From Kappaphycus alvarezii (lineage: Eukaryota > Rhodophyta > Florideophyceae > Gigartinales > Solieriaceae): a DNA stretch of 64,000 nt. The stretch is from NCBI GenBank assembly GCA_002205965.3, contig NADL03000699.1:682001-746000 (forward strand), in the 5' to 3' direction. The number at the start of each line of letters is the position of its first letter. Positions within the stretch are counted from its first letter, which is position 1. The position numbers and the translations under genes are program-made. Of the stretch, positions 32,447 through 42,938 are shown piece by piece. The notes under the pieces are model-generated. The model did no database searches and had not been told where the DNA came from. It saw nothing but the letters and a program-made list of their open reading frames with translations.

Positions 32447-33082
32447 ATGCCCTCCGAGGCTACAGATCCCGCTCTACACGAAGCTCTCACTAACTATGTC
32501 GTCGGACAGCTCATGTGGCGCCTGAAGATTTCGAGGAGAGACGCGGTGGAAAAGAAAGTGGAGTTCAAGATGTAAGTCCGCGACAAAGCCATCCTCCACA
32601 GTAAGTTTGAAAAAAAGAAGAAATCAAAGGGGGACTGGCTCAGGTTAGCTCGTGGATTTGTCGGTAGGATGGATATGTGGAAGGCAGCGCATGAAAACGA
32701 TGTCGCAGCTTTGGAATGGAAAGCGAAACATAAAAAAGATGCGAAACCCAATCCAATCTTACCACAACGGCGACCGAGATTTGTGAGCGTGTTGCGAGAT
32801 GATTTCGGTAGTGTTCCTTGCGGAAATTACAACATCGGATATACTGAAACCGCAGGCGTCCAGACAGTGTGCGCACTGCTCCCGTCCCTCCACGCTACTT
32901 GTGTTGACCGGTACATTGAGAGCAGCACTTGGATTGAGACGGAAGATGGACTTTGCTTTAACATCTATTGTTTCAATTGTGTCTCGCACGATGATGAGGA
33001 TGCTACCGAAGTTTTCACACCTAGCCGTTTTCTGCTTCCCTCTAGCTTGCTCTCACCCTCCTTTCCAACTCAAGGATCGTAA
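32447..33082 (+). CDS. two-exon hypothetical protein
   Basis: Exon 1 at 32447-32571 (MPSEATDPALHEALTNYVVG, then LMWRLKISRRDAVEKK), intron 32572-32643 (GTAAGT...GGCTCAG, 72 bp), exon 2 at 32644-33082. The intron removes the only in-frame stop (TAA at 32573) and keeps the frame. Product 187 residues: a charged helical N-terminal half (AAHENDVAALEWKAKHKKDAK) and a C-terminal half with seven Cys and an acidic DDEDATE patch, ending in a Ser/Leu/Pro-rich tail. No family is recognised. It converges with the tyrosine recombinase gene on the other strand. Confidence 0.5.
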
Positions 33083-33318
33083 TGTCATCAGGACTGTACA
33101 CATCAATAAACGATCTCTCTCCCAGTCTCTCATATTCTTTTGCTATGAGTTTCTTGTGTTGATATTTGTATTTCATTGCCGCCTTCCTGGCTTTTTCAGG
33201 CCATTCTTTCAGTGACACGACCAAGTTCAATCCTGAGCAACCTGTTGTCTAGTGTTCAATAATATCCCGCCAGTTGTTAACTCTCGGTATGAATTTGCAT
33301 TTAAATGAAAGCTCTTAT

Positions 33319-34855
33319 TCATTTCCTGATGCAAGTACAGAACCGGATCCTCCCTGCTTTTTCCATCATCCTCCAGTCCTCCCCCACTGTTGCTGAGCCC
33401 CGCTCCCCCTTACATTGTCGCTGAGCCCACCCCCTCCCCTTCACTGTTGCTGAGCCCCCCTTCCCCCCCACTGTTATTGCGCACACCCCCACTATTGCCG
33501 CGTCCCCCCTTCCTATCATCCTGTCCATTTGCACCATCATTGTCTTGGAAATTGTTTCTTTCCAAAGTTCGGACAGGAAATCTGTCTGTGCTCATATGTG
33601 TGTGATAATCCTTTCTTCCAAATCTACCATGTCCTTTTGCCCCTTCTGTATTGAAAGTTTTAGTTCAGAAATCACGTCCTCAAGGTCACCCACAGACTCT
33701 ATGCTTGATTTTACCTCAAGGTCATTCCCACGATTGGAGAGGTAATGAGTATAACTTTCTTCATATTTCCACGTCTCTTCCAGCAGATAGCGGATTATAG
33801 TGTTCAAGTCATCCCTGTTCCCACCACCCACCCACCATTTTGCTACATGATGCGGCCATCGTTTGGCTCCCGTAAGAAACCGATGTTGTGGGCCCCCTCC
33901 GTCGAAAACAATGGATAATAAACTTAACTAATTGTTCCCTCGCTACGTTTCTAGGAATAATGTTGCAACTTTCAACCCAATCGTTATGCTGATTCATTCG
34001 GGTTCCAAAATTGATCTGCGAAACGACATCATTTACATGCGGAAACAGGGGGTCACCACTCTTAAGCGGTCGAGACATTATAGATTAGTACTTTTCAATC
34101 CAAGCACGAACATGAGCGATTACACATACACGCAAATAATCCTTTTGTTCATATATGGCGTACTTTTGCCATCAGCATTGCGTTCAAACTTTCTCCCCTT
34201 GCAATGTAACTTCAATAAATGGCACCCTTTGCTCGTTCACTGTGTCCAATTGGATGTCATCCCAGCTCAATTTCACTAGTTCGTCTATTCGCAACCACAA
34301 CGCAAAACACAAAGAAGCAGCTCCCATTACGTACGTAGACTGCAATGAATGCGTTCCCACGCGGACTGAATATCTCTGCAAGCGTTCCATGTATCTGTAC
34401 TTGAAAGGAAGGGCCCTTTTGTATCCTACCTGTTTTTTTGCCCTCTTGTAGTGGTTCATGGCGCCCTCAATATCGACTGAGTTCACCGGATTCCCCTCTG
34501 TCTTCCCACCTGGAAAATTTTTCCATTTCCCATCCCTTCTGAATTTCCTCTTGTAAACGCTCGCAAGAGCAGATCTGATATTGACCACCTCGCCAGGGTC
34601 ACATCCTGTCTCCATAACTTTGTAGTAGAAAAAATCCAATATCTTCCCAACAATTAATGCGCTTGGTTCTCCCGGTCCTTCAGGATCGAGAGAAATTCCC
34701 CCATCCTGCAATTCACTGTCCATGCAGAACGATCGAAATTGTTCCCATTTCCTTTTATACACTGCATCACTGCTCTCCCTCACAAACCGGAGGCTAGTAC
34801 TCACGGCTTGAGCTTTCCTACATTCGGCACTGATAGCTTTACGCGGTTTAGACAT
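33319..34855 (-). pseudogene. Crypton-like tyrosine recombinase, frameshifted
   Basis: The best start is MSKPRKAISAE (34855); the open frame continues upstream only as low-complexity Pro/Thr/His sequence. A SAM-like N-terminal domain (AVYKRKWEQFRSFC, LDFFYYKV) is followed by FALWLRIDELVKLSWDDI, the catalytic Arg box. After frame changes near 34185 and 34080 come DPLFPHVNDV and then, shifted again near 33900, the second box: HCFRRRG, HRF, WWVGGGNRDDLNTIIRYLL. The C-terminal tail is a coiled coil (VISELKLSIQKGQKDMVDLEE) and then Gly/Asn-rich sequence. A single recombinase with no RT nearby fits a Crypton-type DNA element. At least three lesions make it inactive. Confidence 0.68.
33379..33515. 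repeat. C-rich minisatellite
   Basis: Degenerate repeats of CCCCCACTGTTGCTGAGC-like words, three to four copies with C-rich spacers. On the minus strand they encode the Gly/Asn/Ser-rich tail after the recombinase. Confidence 0.6.
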
Positions 34856-34899
34856 GAAGAATCGTGCGCGGAACAGTAGCCAGGACCGTGCTGGAGGTT

Positions 34900-35480
34900 G
34901 ATTTGCAGAGGCAGCTTTTGATGCAGGTGTGCAGGTGTGGCCTGCACTGGTGAAGTTGATGTTCAGAAAGTTTTGGTGGCGGTGGCGGTGCGGGTGTGGT
35001 TGAGGAAGTTTTGGAGTCGGTGGCGGTAGGTGTGCGTTTTTGGGAGTCTTACCGCCGGGCTGCAGTGCGGTTGTGTTTCTGCGAGTGTTGGCGTGGCAGT
35101 GGTAGTGCGGGTGTCGGTGTCCGGTGCCGGTGTCGGATTGTGGGTGTCGGTGTGGGTATCGGTGATGGTCCCGGCGTGAGAATGTGGGCGTCAGTTGCCG
35201 GCATCTGTTGTTGGTATCAGTTTGGGATTGTGCGCGTCGGTTGTGCGCGTCGATTGTCGGAGACGGGTGTGGGGAGGTATCTGTTGTTGGAAACGCGGGT
35301 ATGGGCGTCGGTGCCGGATCTGGTGCTGGGATTGTGGGTATGGGCGTCAGTACCGGAGACGGTGTTTTGGATGCTGTGTTGAGAATGCAGGCGTGGGAGG
35401 GGGTTGCGGTTGGCAGGGGTTCCGAGATGGTGGTACGTGGTGGGTGGTACGGGGTGGCGGTGCGGAGTGGGGATGTAGGC
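34900..35480. repeat. GT/GC-rich simple-sequence tract
   Basis: Repeated GGTGTCGG, GTGCGGGTGT and GGTATGGGCGTC words. On the minus strand this gives an apparent 230-residue Pro/Thr/His-rich extension upstream of the recombinase start, which I regard as non-functional reading of a simple repeat. Confidence 0.65.
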
Positions 35481-35653
35481 GTGTGGTGGGTGCGGGGCAA
35501 GGAGGGATCAAGGACTTGGCAGCGTCGCGAGGATATTCGGGACGAAGGGTGCGATGAGTGCAGTCTTGACAAGGACGGTGAGGATGAGGCGAACGGTGGA
35601 GGGGTAGGTAATGGGGAGGGAGAATACATATGTATTGATGTCGACATCAACAT

Positions 35654-37423
35654 GATTTCAAACAGACCGCCTTTTTATCATGATACTGCAGTGCTGTATT
35701 TCTGTCAGCTTCCCTAAATTGTGTCGGTGGGGTGACACATATGCGACCCTATCAACAAACCATATGGAAGAATTCTCATAGATGCTGACGGTCATCGCTA
35801 AATGCATCGTAACTTGGTGACCTTGAGATACTCATAATGATTATATTAACGCAGTTTGCTGCTTGCAAGCCATGTTCCCATGTGTCGCGTGGGCGACACA
35901 TGGGTCAAAATTGAGTCGCATAGCTGACACATGTCAACTACCGGTAGCACACTTATTATTCTATACTTATTTCTCGGAAAAGAGGCATGATTTATGATCG
36001 TCGGAGCGCAAGGAGCATATTTCATTCGTATTGTACATAAACATAACCATAAAGTGCACGAAAGAATCCAGTACAGATCATAAGACTTGAAACAGCGATT
36101 TTACCGTCTTTCCCAAGTTGATACCGTTCATGTGAACTGCAAGATGATACTGTGAGCAGTATCATCTTGCAGCGACGTCACACATGCTGTGTCATCTAGG
36201 ACTCCCTGAATAAATAGTAAATAGCATTGTATAGTGAACTGTTTTGATTTCATACATATCTTTATGTAAATAGTACCTCTATCCAAGCACAAATACTTTT
36301 ATCGCATGGGTAGCACATGATGAAGGAATTACCGTTGGGGCGTTTATGATTGCTTATTATCATGTTTTCCTGAGGAACAACAGGGAGATTGAAACAGAAT
36401 CGGACTTGAGGAAACTGCATTGGTCGGCGAGAAAACGAGGGGTGATTTACTGCGGAGGAGGATATAATATGGCAAGAATACATGGAATGATGTAGTGAGG
36501 GTATGTAAAGCATATAACCAAGACTGCAGTTGAGGTGAACGAATATTCACTGACTCCTTCGGTACTAGAAAACAGTCCCCAAACATGGTAGCAAGTAGTC
36601 AGCCGTTCGATCGCACCTTTCAAATATTAAAGCTCCCCAGATCCCCCACCCCCTTCTATATCTACGGGGAGGCTTCTAGGAGTAGCAGAGGGGGTGTATT
36701 AAGTCAATCTTAGCCATTGAGTTGAAGAGGTATCGTTGCTTCTGAGTAAAGAAGCCAATAGCAGTACTAAAGCTATTTGATGGTCAAATAGGGCTGTGAG
36801 GATAGTGAGCCTGTTAGTTTGTTCTTTAAATTTATTCGTTTTCGGTAGTTTTCTCGCTATTTTGCAAAAGCCCGGCCAGCACGGTTGATTCTAAAAATTG
36901 TTCTCACGAATGTGGCTGGATGACCTTGCAGTACAAGGGTTTTACATTCGCTTATTTAAAACAACTGGTATTCGATTAGAAACAACTGCTCCCACCTTTT
37001 CATGTTGAAATCTTTCAGAAAAAAGCGCTACAGCCTTGCGACCTCCTGAGAGCGAGACTGACACGGTGCGGGCAAATCTGGACGAATTTTATCAAATAAC
37101 TATTTCCCAAAATGTCACGGTCGGGTCGCAAGCTCGCCGCCGGCTCCGACCGTGACATATGCCTCTACATGGTTGTTTGTACATAATGTGCAGGGAATGC
37201 TCTGAGGGGATGGACTGCAGCGGCAGAAGGTCTTCCTGGACAAGCACTGATCAACAGTGGTATTCCCAGGAAAACGCTTTTTTGTATCTTGCAGGGATTC
37301 TAGCTGAGTGGGGCAGTTGCCACTGTGCATTTGGGCACTTGCGAAAACGCATAGAGACCATTGTCCTCTGGACCAGCTAATTTCGGGCAAACGTGTCGGT
37401 CATGGTAGGCACATTACCAGTAC
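35654..37423. other. no supported gene; hairpins and TGTGTCG words
   Basis: TGTGTCG words at 35717-35740, 35880-35935 and near 36185. A 16-bp stem with 4-base loop at 36137-36172 (CTGCAAGATGATACTG arms). A 13-bp stem at 37112-37124/37146-37158 (ATGTCACGGTCGG). Open frames here are short and unconvincing. Confidence 0.5.
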
Positions 37424-37687
37424 TCAATTATTGACAGGCACCTGTCTAACCTTACAAACTCGTATACTATCATGAAGCTCCAGTCTTGGACCCCTTCGAT
37501 GTGCTGTGTGTAGATGTGATACATGGTGGGCAACGGAATGGAGATTGGGCAAGGCTTTTGGGCAAAGTGGACAGAGCCCTACACGCAGTAGCTGTCGTTG
37601 AGCGAGCGGTCCGATCAACGGTCGTGGTGAGCGAAATACTCCGCTGGCAGCTTCTGTGGGGTTGTGTTCCAGAGGAGGCGGGTTCAT
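37424..37687 (-). CDS. possible C2H2 zinc-finger fragment
   Basis: An 87-codon frame with LCPLCPKALPNLHSVAHHV followed by SHLH. This fits C-x2-C-x12-H-x4-H or a close variant, with a conserved-looking RQLLRVG lead-in. Two other frames overlap it, so coding status is unsure. It could be part of a degraded transposase or host gene. Confidence 0.25.
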   Translation of the reverse strand: MNPPPLEHNPTEAASGVFRSPRPLIGPLAQRQLLRVGLCPLCPKALPNLHSVAHHVSHLHTAHRRGPRLELHDSIRVCKVRQVPVNN

Positions 37688-38213
37688 TATTTAGATATGC
37701 TGTAGCCTGTTGTTGGAGTCTTACAGAGGTGGTTATTAGAGTCACTTGATCTTGACGACAATTTTCCCCCTTCCTGGGGTCCTAGACCAGTGAAACCGAC
37801 TAAACGGTATGGTTTACAGTACTGTACTGTACAGTACGTTCGGAGGTATTACAGTTCTTTGTGCCAACTTTCGGGACGCCGATCCCGAAAGCCAGTATGC
37901 GCCTTAGATCTTTGTTTCCTATTCTGTCATTGTTGCCAAGACCTTGACTTAGGGAGAGTTGAAGATACTGTACTGTAGTCAACAAGGAAATTGCCAAGTC
38001 AGGTTACAGTGATAGTGCCTATAGGACGATTGTCCTCATTTGAGAACAAATTTTAGGGCTAATTGTTGTGAGTAAAAACTATTTTTTGCTTCTTTTTTTT
38101 GTGCTAGCCTGTACTGTACCTTAAAAAGTACAGTATTGAGGCCCGATCAAAAATTTCGGTAGTTTTAACGCTGGCACGCGTACGCCTTACCGTTTACCAC
38201 TCCATAACCTTCG
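37688..38213. other. non-coding; GTACTGTAC palindromes
   Basis: CAGTACTGTACTGTACAGTAC near 37818, ACTGTACTGTAG near 37968 and TGTACTGTACC near 38110. A 9-bp hairpin CTTTCGGGA/TCCCGAAAG lies at about 37868-37891. No gene. Confidence 0.45.
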
Positions 38214-38218
38214 ATTTT
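38214..38218. repeat. copia target-site duplication ATTTT, left copy
   Basis: ATTTT directly before the LTR TG; repeated at 49266-49270 directly after the right LTR CA. It fixes the borders of the copia element despite the 4.3-kb insertion inside one LTR. Confidence 0.85.
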
Positions 38219-38268
38219 TGTCGCGAAATTTCAAGGGTTAGAGTAGAAAGAGCAGACGGGCAGCGTAA
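38219..38268 (-). repeat. copia 3' LTR, distal fragment
   Basis: TGTCGCGAAATTTCAAGGG...GCAGACGGGCAGCG matches the start of 48858-49265 (in plus-strand order). It is separated from the rest of the LTR by the Harbinger insertion; the last three bases (TAA) are the duplicated target. Confidence 0.85.
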
Positions 38269-38289
38269 GAGCAAACCTACTGGTGCGCT
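38269..38289 (+). repeat. Harbinger left terminal inverted repeat
   Basis: 21 bases; 18 match the right end. A related subterminal word GCAAACCTACCGG lies at 38344-38356. Confidence 0.88.
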
Positions 38290-38586
38290 AAAATTTAGAT
38301 CATATTTACAGATGTAGAAATCAAAATAGAGCCGTTTGGGCTGGCAAACCTACCGGTGGGTTGCTAAAATCGATCCGTTTTTGCCGTGAACGGTCCAATA
38401 CTCAAGTCGTACTCAACAGGAGCCAACCATTCACAATGAGCCCAACTTTTACCAAAAATGCAAACCATACAACAGAATGACGTACCTTAAGTGATAACTC
38501 ATCTGAGGTCCTCAACGAAATGCAGAGGGAATATATGTCCTTGCCTCTGAAATACCTTCCTCTCTTGCTCCGAACACTTTCTCGTA

Positions 38587-39969
38587 ATGGTTGACCCCAT
38601 TGAGGCAGCGGCTTTCCTGAAAGCTCAATCAGCTGCTCTCGCGGCATCAACTGCTGCTGTTGTAGCTATTCAAAAGCCGCAAAAAGGAAGAACTACAAAG
38701 GAAGGAAGAAGGGATCACGAAACATCATTCGAGGAGAAAGCAGTTGGCATCGTGACTATCTGGGATCCAAATGAATCTACAATCTTCGTCGTTTTCGACG
38801 AAGATTCAGGGTTCCTCGCGTTATGTTTTTAAAGCTTCATCACGATCTGACTACCAATTTTCCTCTCATTTGGCGTCAGCAGAAAGATGCTGCTGGTAAA
38901 CGAGGAATACATTCCGAAATCAAGGTTCTTGTCTGTCTTCGAGTGTTGGGAACTGGCAGATCATTAGATGATATGGATGATGCCACGCGAATGGCACCAG
39001 AAACGTTGCTTTTTTTATTTCAACCACTTTTGCAGTTGCATGCTTAAGCTCTACGGACCTTCATTTTTGAAGAGGCTTCCCAATATTTCTGAGTTGTAAC
39101 GTATCCAAGAAGGCTTCTGTGAGTATGGATTCAGAGGTTGTGTAGGCGCTTTTGATTTTTGCAAAATTGTTTGGAGGAACTGCCCCCACCAGCTCAAGGG
39201 TCAGTATCATAACACAAAAGAAGGTAAATTAGCAACTATTCAGGTTGAAGCGTGGAGTGATCGCGATCCATACTTGTGGAACTGGTTTGCGGGACGGTGT
39301 GGTACAAATAATGACAAGAAAATGCTCGCAGTTTCTCCTCTGTTCACTTCTATTCTGAACGGTACGTATACATTCCGCTTACCAACTGACTATCGGCTTC
39401 ATGGGTCATCACGAGCACGTACCTTGTCATACTTGCTGGTCGATGGAATATATCCTGAATGGAATATATTTGCCAAGCCGATCCATGACCCTGCGAATGA
39501 GGGGGAGCAGCTGTATACCAAAATTCAGGAAGCTCTTCGAAAGGACATTGAGACAGCTTTTGGTGTCATTCAAGCACGCTTTCAAGTTTTGCGCCGCGAG
39601 TCTCTCCTATCGTTCAAGAATGATATCATTTCTATGAGTGAAACATGTGTTATATTGCATAATATGTTGGTCAGGATGAATCAAGAAGGTCTTTTTCAGG
39701 AGGATGTCTCTGAGGAAAGCGAGGTTTTTGATTTGATTACGGAACTTTATGATGAGGAGCACGCCCAATCTCGGGAGCGAGGGAATGATAATGTCGAGCT
39801 AGCGGAGAGCTTGGCTGCACAGGCATCTGAAGAAGGGGGAGCAGATATCGACGCCATGCAAATCCGAGAGAGATTTTTGACGTCTTCTATGGGTTTTCAA
39901 GCTCTCCAACAAGAACTGGTTTGCTCTGCACAGCAACGGCGACGACGACAGACACAGACATTCGTTTAG
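38587..39969 (+). pseudogene. Harbinger DDE transposase
   Basis: The N-terminal part (38587-38832) is Ala-rich, then shifts frame near 38825 into GIHSEIKVLVCLRVLGTGRS and LDDMDDATRMAPETL, a hallmark of this transposase type. A second frame change near 39040 and TAA at 39097-39099 precede a clean 290-codon run (39100-39969). That run holds the catalytic set: VGAFDFCKI (first Asp), YLLVDGIYPEW (second Asp), and QEALRKDIETAFGVIQARF (Glu). The C-terminus is acidic, then Arg-rich. It would cut at the TIRs and insert at TWA sites. Catalytic residues are kept but the N-terminus is broken. Confidence 0.85.
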
Positions 39970-40749
39970 GCCTTGCACAGTAGAACAAGAAATAACAGAT
40001 TTTCTAGGACTGAGTTTAGCGACAGTGCCTTAAATATATGCTCTATTGCTTGAAAACATGAGCCATGTGCCCGCTCCTCCTTTACAACTCAAGAAATGCA
40101 GTAGAAAGAATCATCTATTGCATTTTGACTCTTTCCTGTCACAGGAAAGGTGTACAGATATCCTGTGCACTGACCTGGCGTATTGCACCTTCCCAAACCC
40201 TGCTTTTCCTTAGTTCTGACCCAAGTATAGACCTGATGCACCATTTTTTTAGTAAATTACGTGTGATTTCTCTGGGTTTCGAAACTCAAGTCGCTGTTGT
40301 GCGGGAGTCTTGTATCGGAATAGCACGAGCAAAATAGAAACCGCCATGTAGGAGAGTCCTTTAGACGAGTGTTTAGTTTTAGGACTACACTTTGGCTCAA
40401 ATATCACTGGCATCACTGAAGGTAGCGATAGGGCTAGGCAAGACTGCTCTAGTGTGCGTTGTTTATCTCAAGCTTGTTGGGCAAGTTTCCCATAATCTTG
40501 GATAAGAAATTGGTATCTCATTCTGCTTTATCCTCCTTTTAGAACGGAAAGAGCTTCCTAAGAATGATTTCATTGTGAGCTTCTTCATGTTTTCTTCTAC
40601 TAGTTTCTACTGACCTTCATCACCATCTTTCTCACCACTACTTCACTCATTCACATTGAGAAACTGAGCCCGCTATCAAAGTTTCTATCCTCTTCCTGCG
40701 GAAAAAGTTCCTTTATCACCCTCTGACTCCTCGCGCCCCCTCCTGCTAC
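39970..40749. other. Harbinger internal spacer
   Basis: Between the two convergent genes. No convincing frame; likely 3' UTRs of both. Confidence 0.5.
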
Positions 40750-41915
40750 GCTTTTCCTACACTCTCATGCGCTTTGCGTTCATGAAATCCCTCATTATCT
40801 CCTTGAAGTCCTCAGACTCCGGAGGCAAGGGCTTTAAAAGCTGTAATTCATCATTGGTGTCATGCTCCTCCTCTTTTCTTTGGACTTAACGAAGCAATAT
40901 TTTGTTCCCTCTTCCATGCTTTTCTTGATATCAGCGAGAACAATGCCAAGTTTTTCTTTGTCTGCGCAGAATTTCTCCTCCATTGTACTCCTCTTAACGC
41001 CTACTGGACGAGTCTCATTCTCTGCCTGCACCACTTCGGCCACAGGACCCCCCGCGGCCATCGCTGCAGCCACATCTTCTTCATGAACAACAATGCTGGA
41101 CTGATTTAAAGACCCTTGAGCGACGTCGTTACTACTGGCACAGGGAACGTGACCAGCAGAATTGCTCTCATTGGATCTGACAGGTGGCGATTTACAAGAA
41201 GATTTGCCTGCCTCTTTGCGAAGTCGTCCGCAAACTTGTCCTGCTGGCAAAGAAAGCCGGCTACAGCGATGAACTTGAAAGGCGGCGCGTACATAAGAAC
41301 CCCATCAGAGACTTCGCTACCTGCCTTCTTCCTGTATTGCTCCTGAGCTAATTCCTCCAGATCGTCCGCATTTGCTCCAGAGATATTCATTGACCGTACT
41401 TTTATTCGCGCTGCAATAAAATGCTGGCCTTCACGTGCGAGCCTCTGCCACGTGCTACGCAATGAGCTAGCAATACGGTCTATGTTGTACTTTCTCTGGC
41501 AGATAGAAGCGATCCCGTTCCACAAGGTAGTCTCGTTCTGATTGCAGCCCTTTCCCGACTGCTCAATCCAAATTTTTGCCAGGCCTAGTGCTTCTTCCTC
41601 CGTAAACGCCTTTCCCCTTCCCCACTTTTTTCCATCAATCGTTTCCTCTATTGCGCCACCGCCCCTGCCACGGAATCCCCTCCCTCTGCCTCTCTTACCT
41701 CCCCTTACTGTATTGTTCGCAGCTGGCGACCGAGACGGAAAACTCCCGGATTGAATCGGCGGTGGTCGACTCTCTGCGCTCTGAGCTAGATTGGCAGTAA
41801 CACCACTGAAATCAAAGGAATTGCCAAGGCTCTCAGTTTCCAAGTCAAGCCCAGTCAAAGAGGAAGACTCGCCAGCAGCAGGCTGCATTGTTGCAGCGAC
41901 CATTATTTGTCGCAC
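40750..41915 (-). pseudogene. Harbinger-associated Myb/SANT-like protein
   Basis: Starts MRQIMVAATM (or the internal MVAATM). A Ser/Pro region and an RGG-type stretch (GGKRGRGRGFRGRGGG) precede a trihelix/SANT-like domain at about residues 100-185 (FTEEEALGLAKIWIEQS, TTLWNGIASICQRK, SLRSTWQRL), with the spaced Trp residues of that fold. A frame change near 41190 leads into the second half (VKRSTMEEKFCADKEK, VLADIKKSMEEG). Another near 40860 leads to DELQLLKPLPPESEDFKEIM. In this superfamily the protein binds TIRs and helps nuclear entry of the transposase. Confidence 0.78.
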
Positions 41916-42512
41916 TGTGTTTTATTTAAAGCAAGTAGACGTCAGCCGAAGTTTGTACTTGGCTTTTATATACGAAAGAAGTATAACTCTGTCAATCTGA
42001 GGGTTGCGACAGTGATGTGATTCAAGAACTTTTTGTTGGTGCCTTGCTTGGTGCTTGACCGTTTTAAACTGCGAGAACGTTTGCAGAGGGTTTATTTCTT
42101 CCGTATGGCCAGCTTCGAAACAAAACGGGCAGACAATTCTCCTTTAAAATCGAGATAAGTTATGTACTGGCGATGATTCCCAGTATTAAAAAGGCGTCAG
42201 AGAAGTACAACGGTTTACAGAGGAACGGATGTTTCATTTGGCAGTCAAAAACGAGGGAACTACCCTGAGCGAGGCTTCCGGAGCAAGAATGAAACGTGCA
42301 CATATAGCGCTTGCGTTCTAATTGGCCGAAAGATAGATGAATTTCGGTTAATTCCGGCCAGCCGGTGCGCTATTTCCATATCTATATTGTTCTCAAATAG
42401 AAATGCATATAGAGCTAGATCTAAAATTTAGAGCCGAAATTAGCTGGAGAGCGCACCGGTAGGTTTCAATTTCGACGACAAGTGCGCTAAAATTCTGCTC
42501 AGAAATTGAAAT

Positions 42513-42533
42513 AGCTCACCGGTAGATTTGCTC
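42513..42533 (-). repeat. Harbinger right terminal inverted repeat
   Basis: Reverse complement GAGCAAATCTACCGGTGAGCT. Subterminal relatives at 42451-42466 (GCGCACCGGTAGGTTT) and 42361-42370 (GCCGGTGCGC). Confidence 0.88.
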
Positions 42534-42536
42534 TAA

Positions 42537-42897
42537 GCGGCGAGTTTGAAAAAAGAAGTTAGACGTTATTGCTAGTGTAGAACAGTTGAGTAGGTTGAGA
42601 GTAAATATGTTGATGTTGTTTTTTACTTCAGTGATCGAGGAAACTAGGCCTTTTATCGGCAGAAGATGCCGTCGACCATATCTAGCACATCCATCAACTA
42701 CTTACTAGATTCCCTAGCGGATAGTCCTGCGGATGGCCCTAGTGACCCTTACACCACAAAAGTCCTAGCAGACATCGCTAACAATACAAGAGGATAGAGA
42801 AATTATAGACTACGTAGGATAAAAAATAGAAGGGCAAAAAACTACACTACAGGACTGTAAATAGAACATAAACAAATTATGAGTATCCTGTATTTCA
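42537..42897 (-). repeat. copia 3' LTR, proximal fragment
   Basis: 361 bases collinear with 48905-49265 (GCGGCGAGT...to...TATCCTGTA). It ends TTTCA before the polypurine tract. Confidence 0.88.
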
Positions 42898-42898
42898 A

Positions 42899-42920
42899 CA
42901 CTCCCTCTCTTTGCCCTGAC
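42899..42920 (-). other. copia polypurine tract
   Basis: On the minus strand GGGCAAAGAGAGGGAGTG abuts the 3' LTR start TGAAATACAGG. Confidence 0.65.
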
Positions 42921-42938
42921 CTATTGTTTTCTCCATCC

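Larger units (their letters stand above)
38269..42533 (+). mobile_element. PIF/Harbinger DNA transposon, complete borders
   Basis: 4265 bp flanked by TAA on both sides (38266-38268, 42534-42536), the typical PIF/Harbinger 3-bp duplication. Ends: GAGCAAACCTACTGGTGCGCT on the left and, reverse-complemented, GAGCAAATCTACCGGTGAGCT on the right. It carries a DDE transposase (plus strand) and a Myb/SANT-like protein (minus strand), the two-gene set of this superfamily, in convergent order. Both genes have lesions. Confidence 0.9.

Noticed and set aside
34856..35653. 266-residue N-terminal extension of the tyrosine recombinase
   Set aside because: It is a Pro/Thr/His-rich reading of a GT-rich simple repeat. 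The natural start is the Met at 34855 where globular sequence begins.
34996..35717. Gly/Val/Trp-rich plus-strand ORFs (up to 177 codons)
   Set aside because: Shadow frames of the GT-rich tract opposite the recombinase extension.
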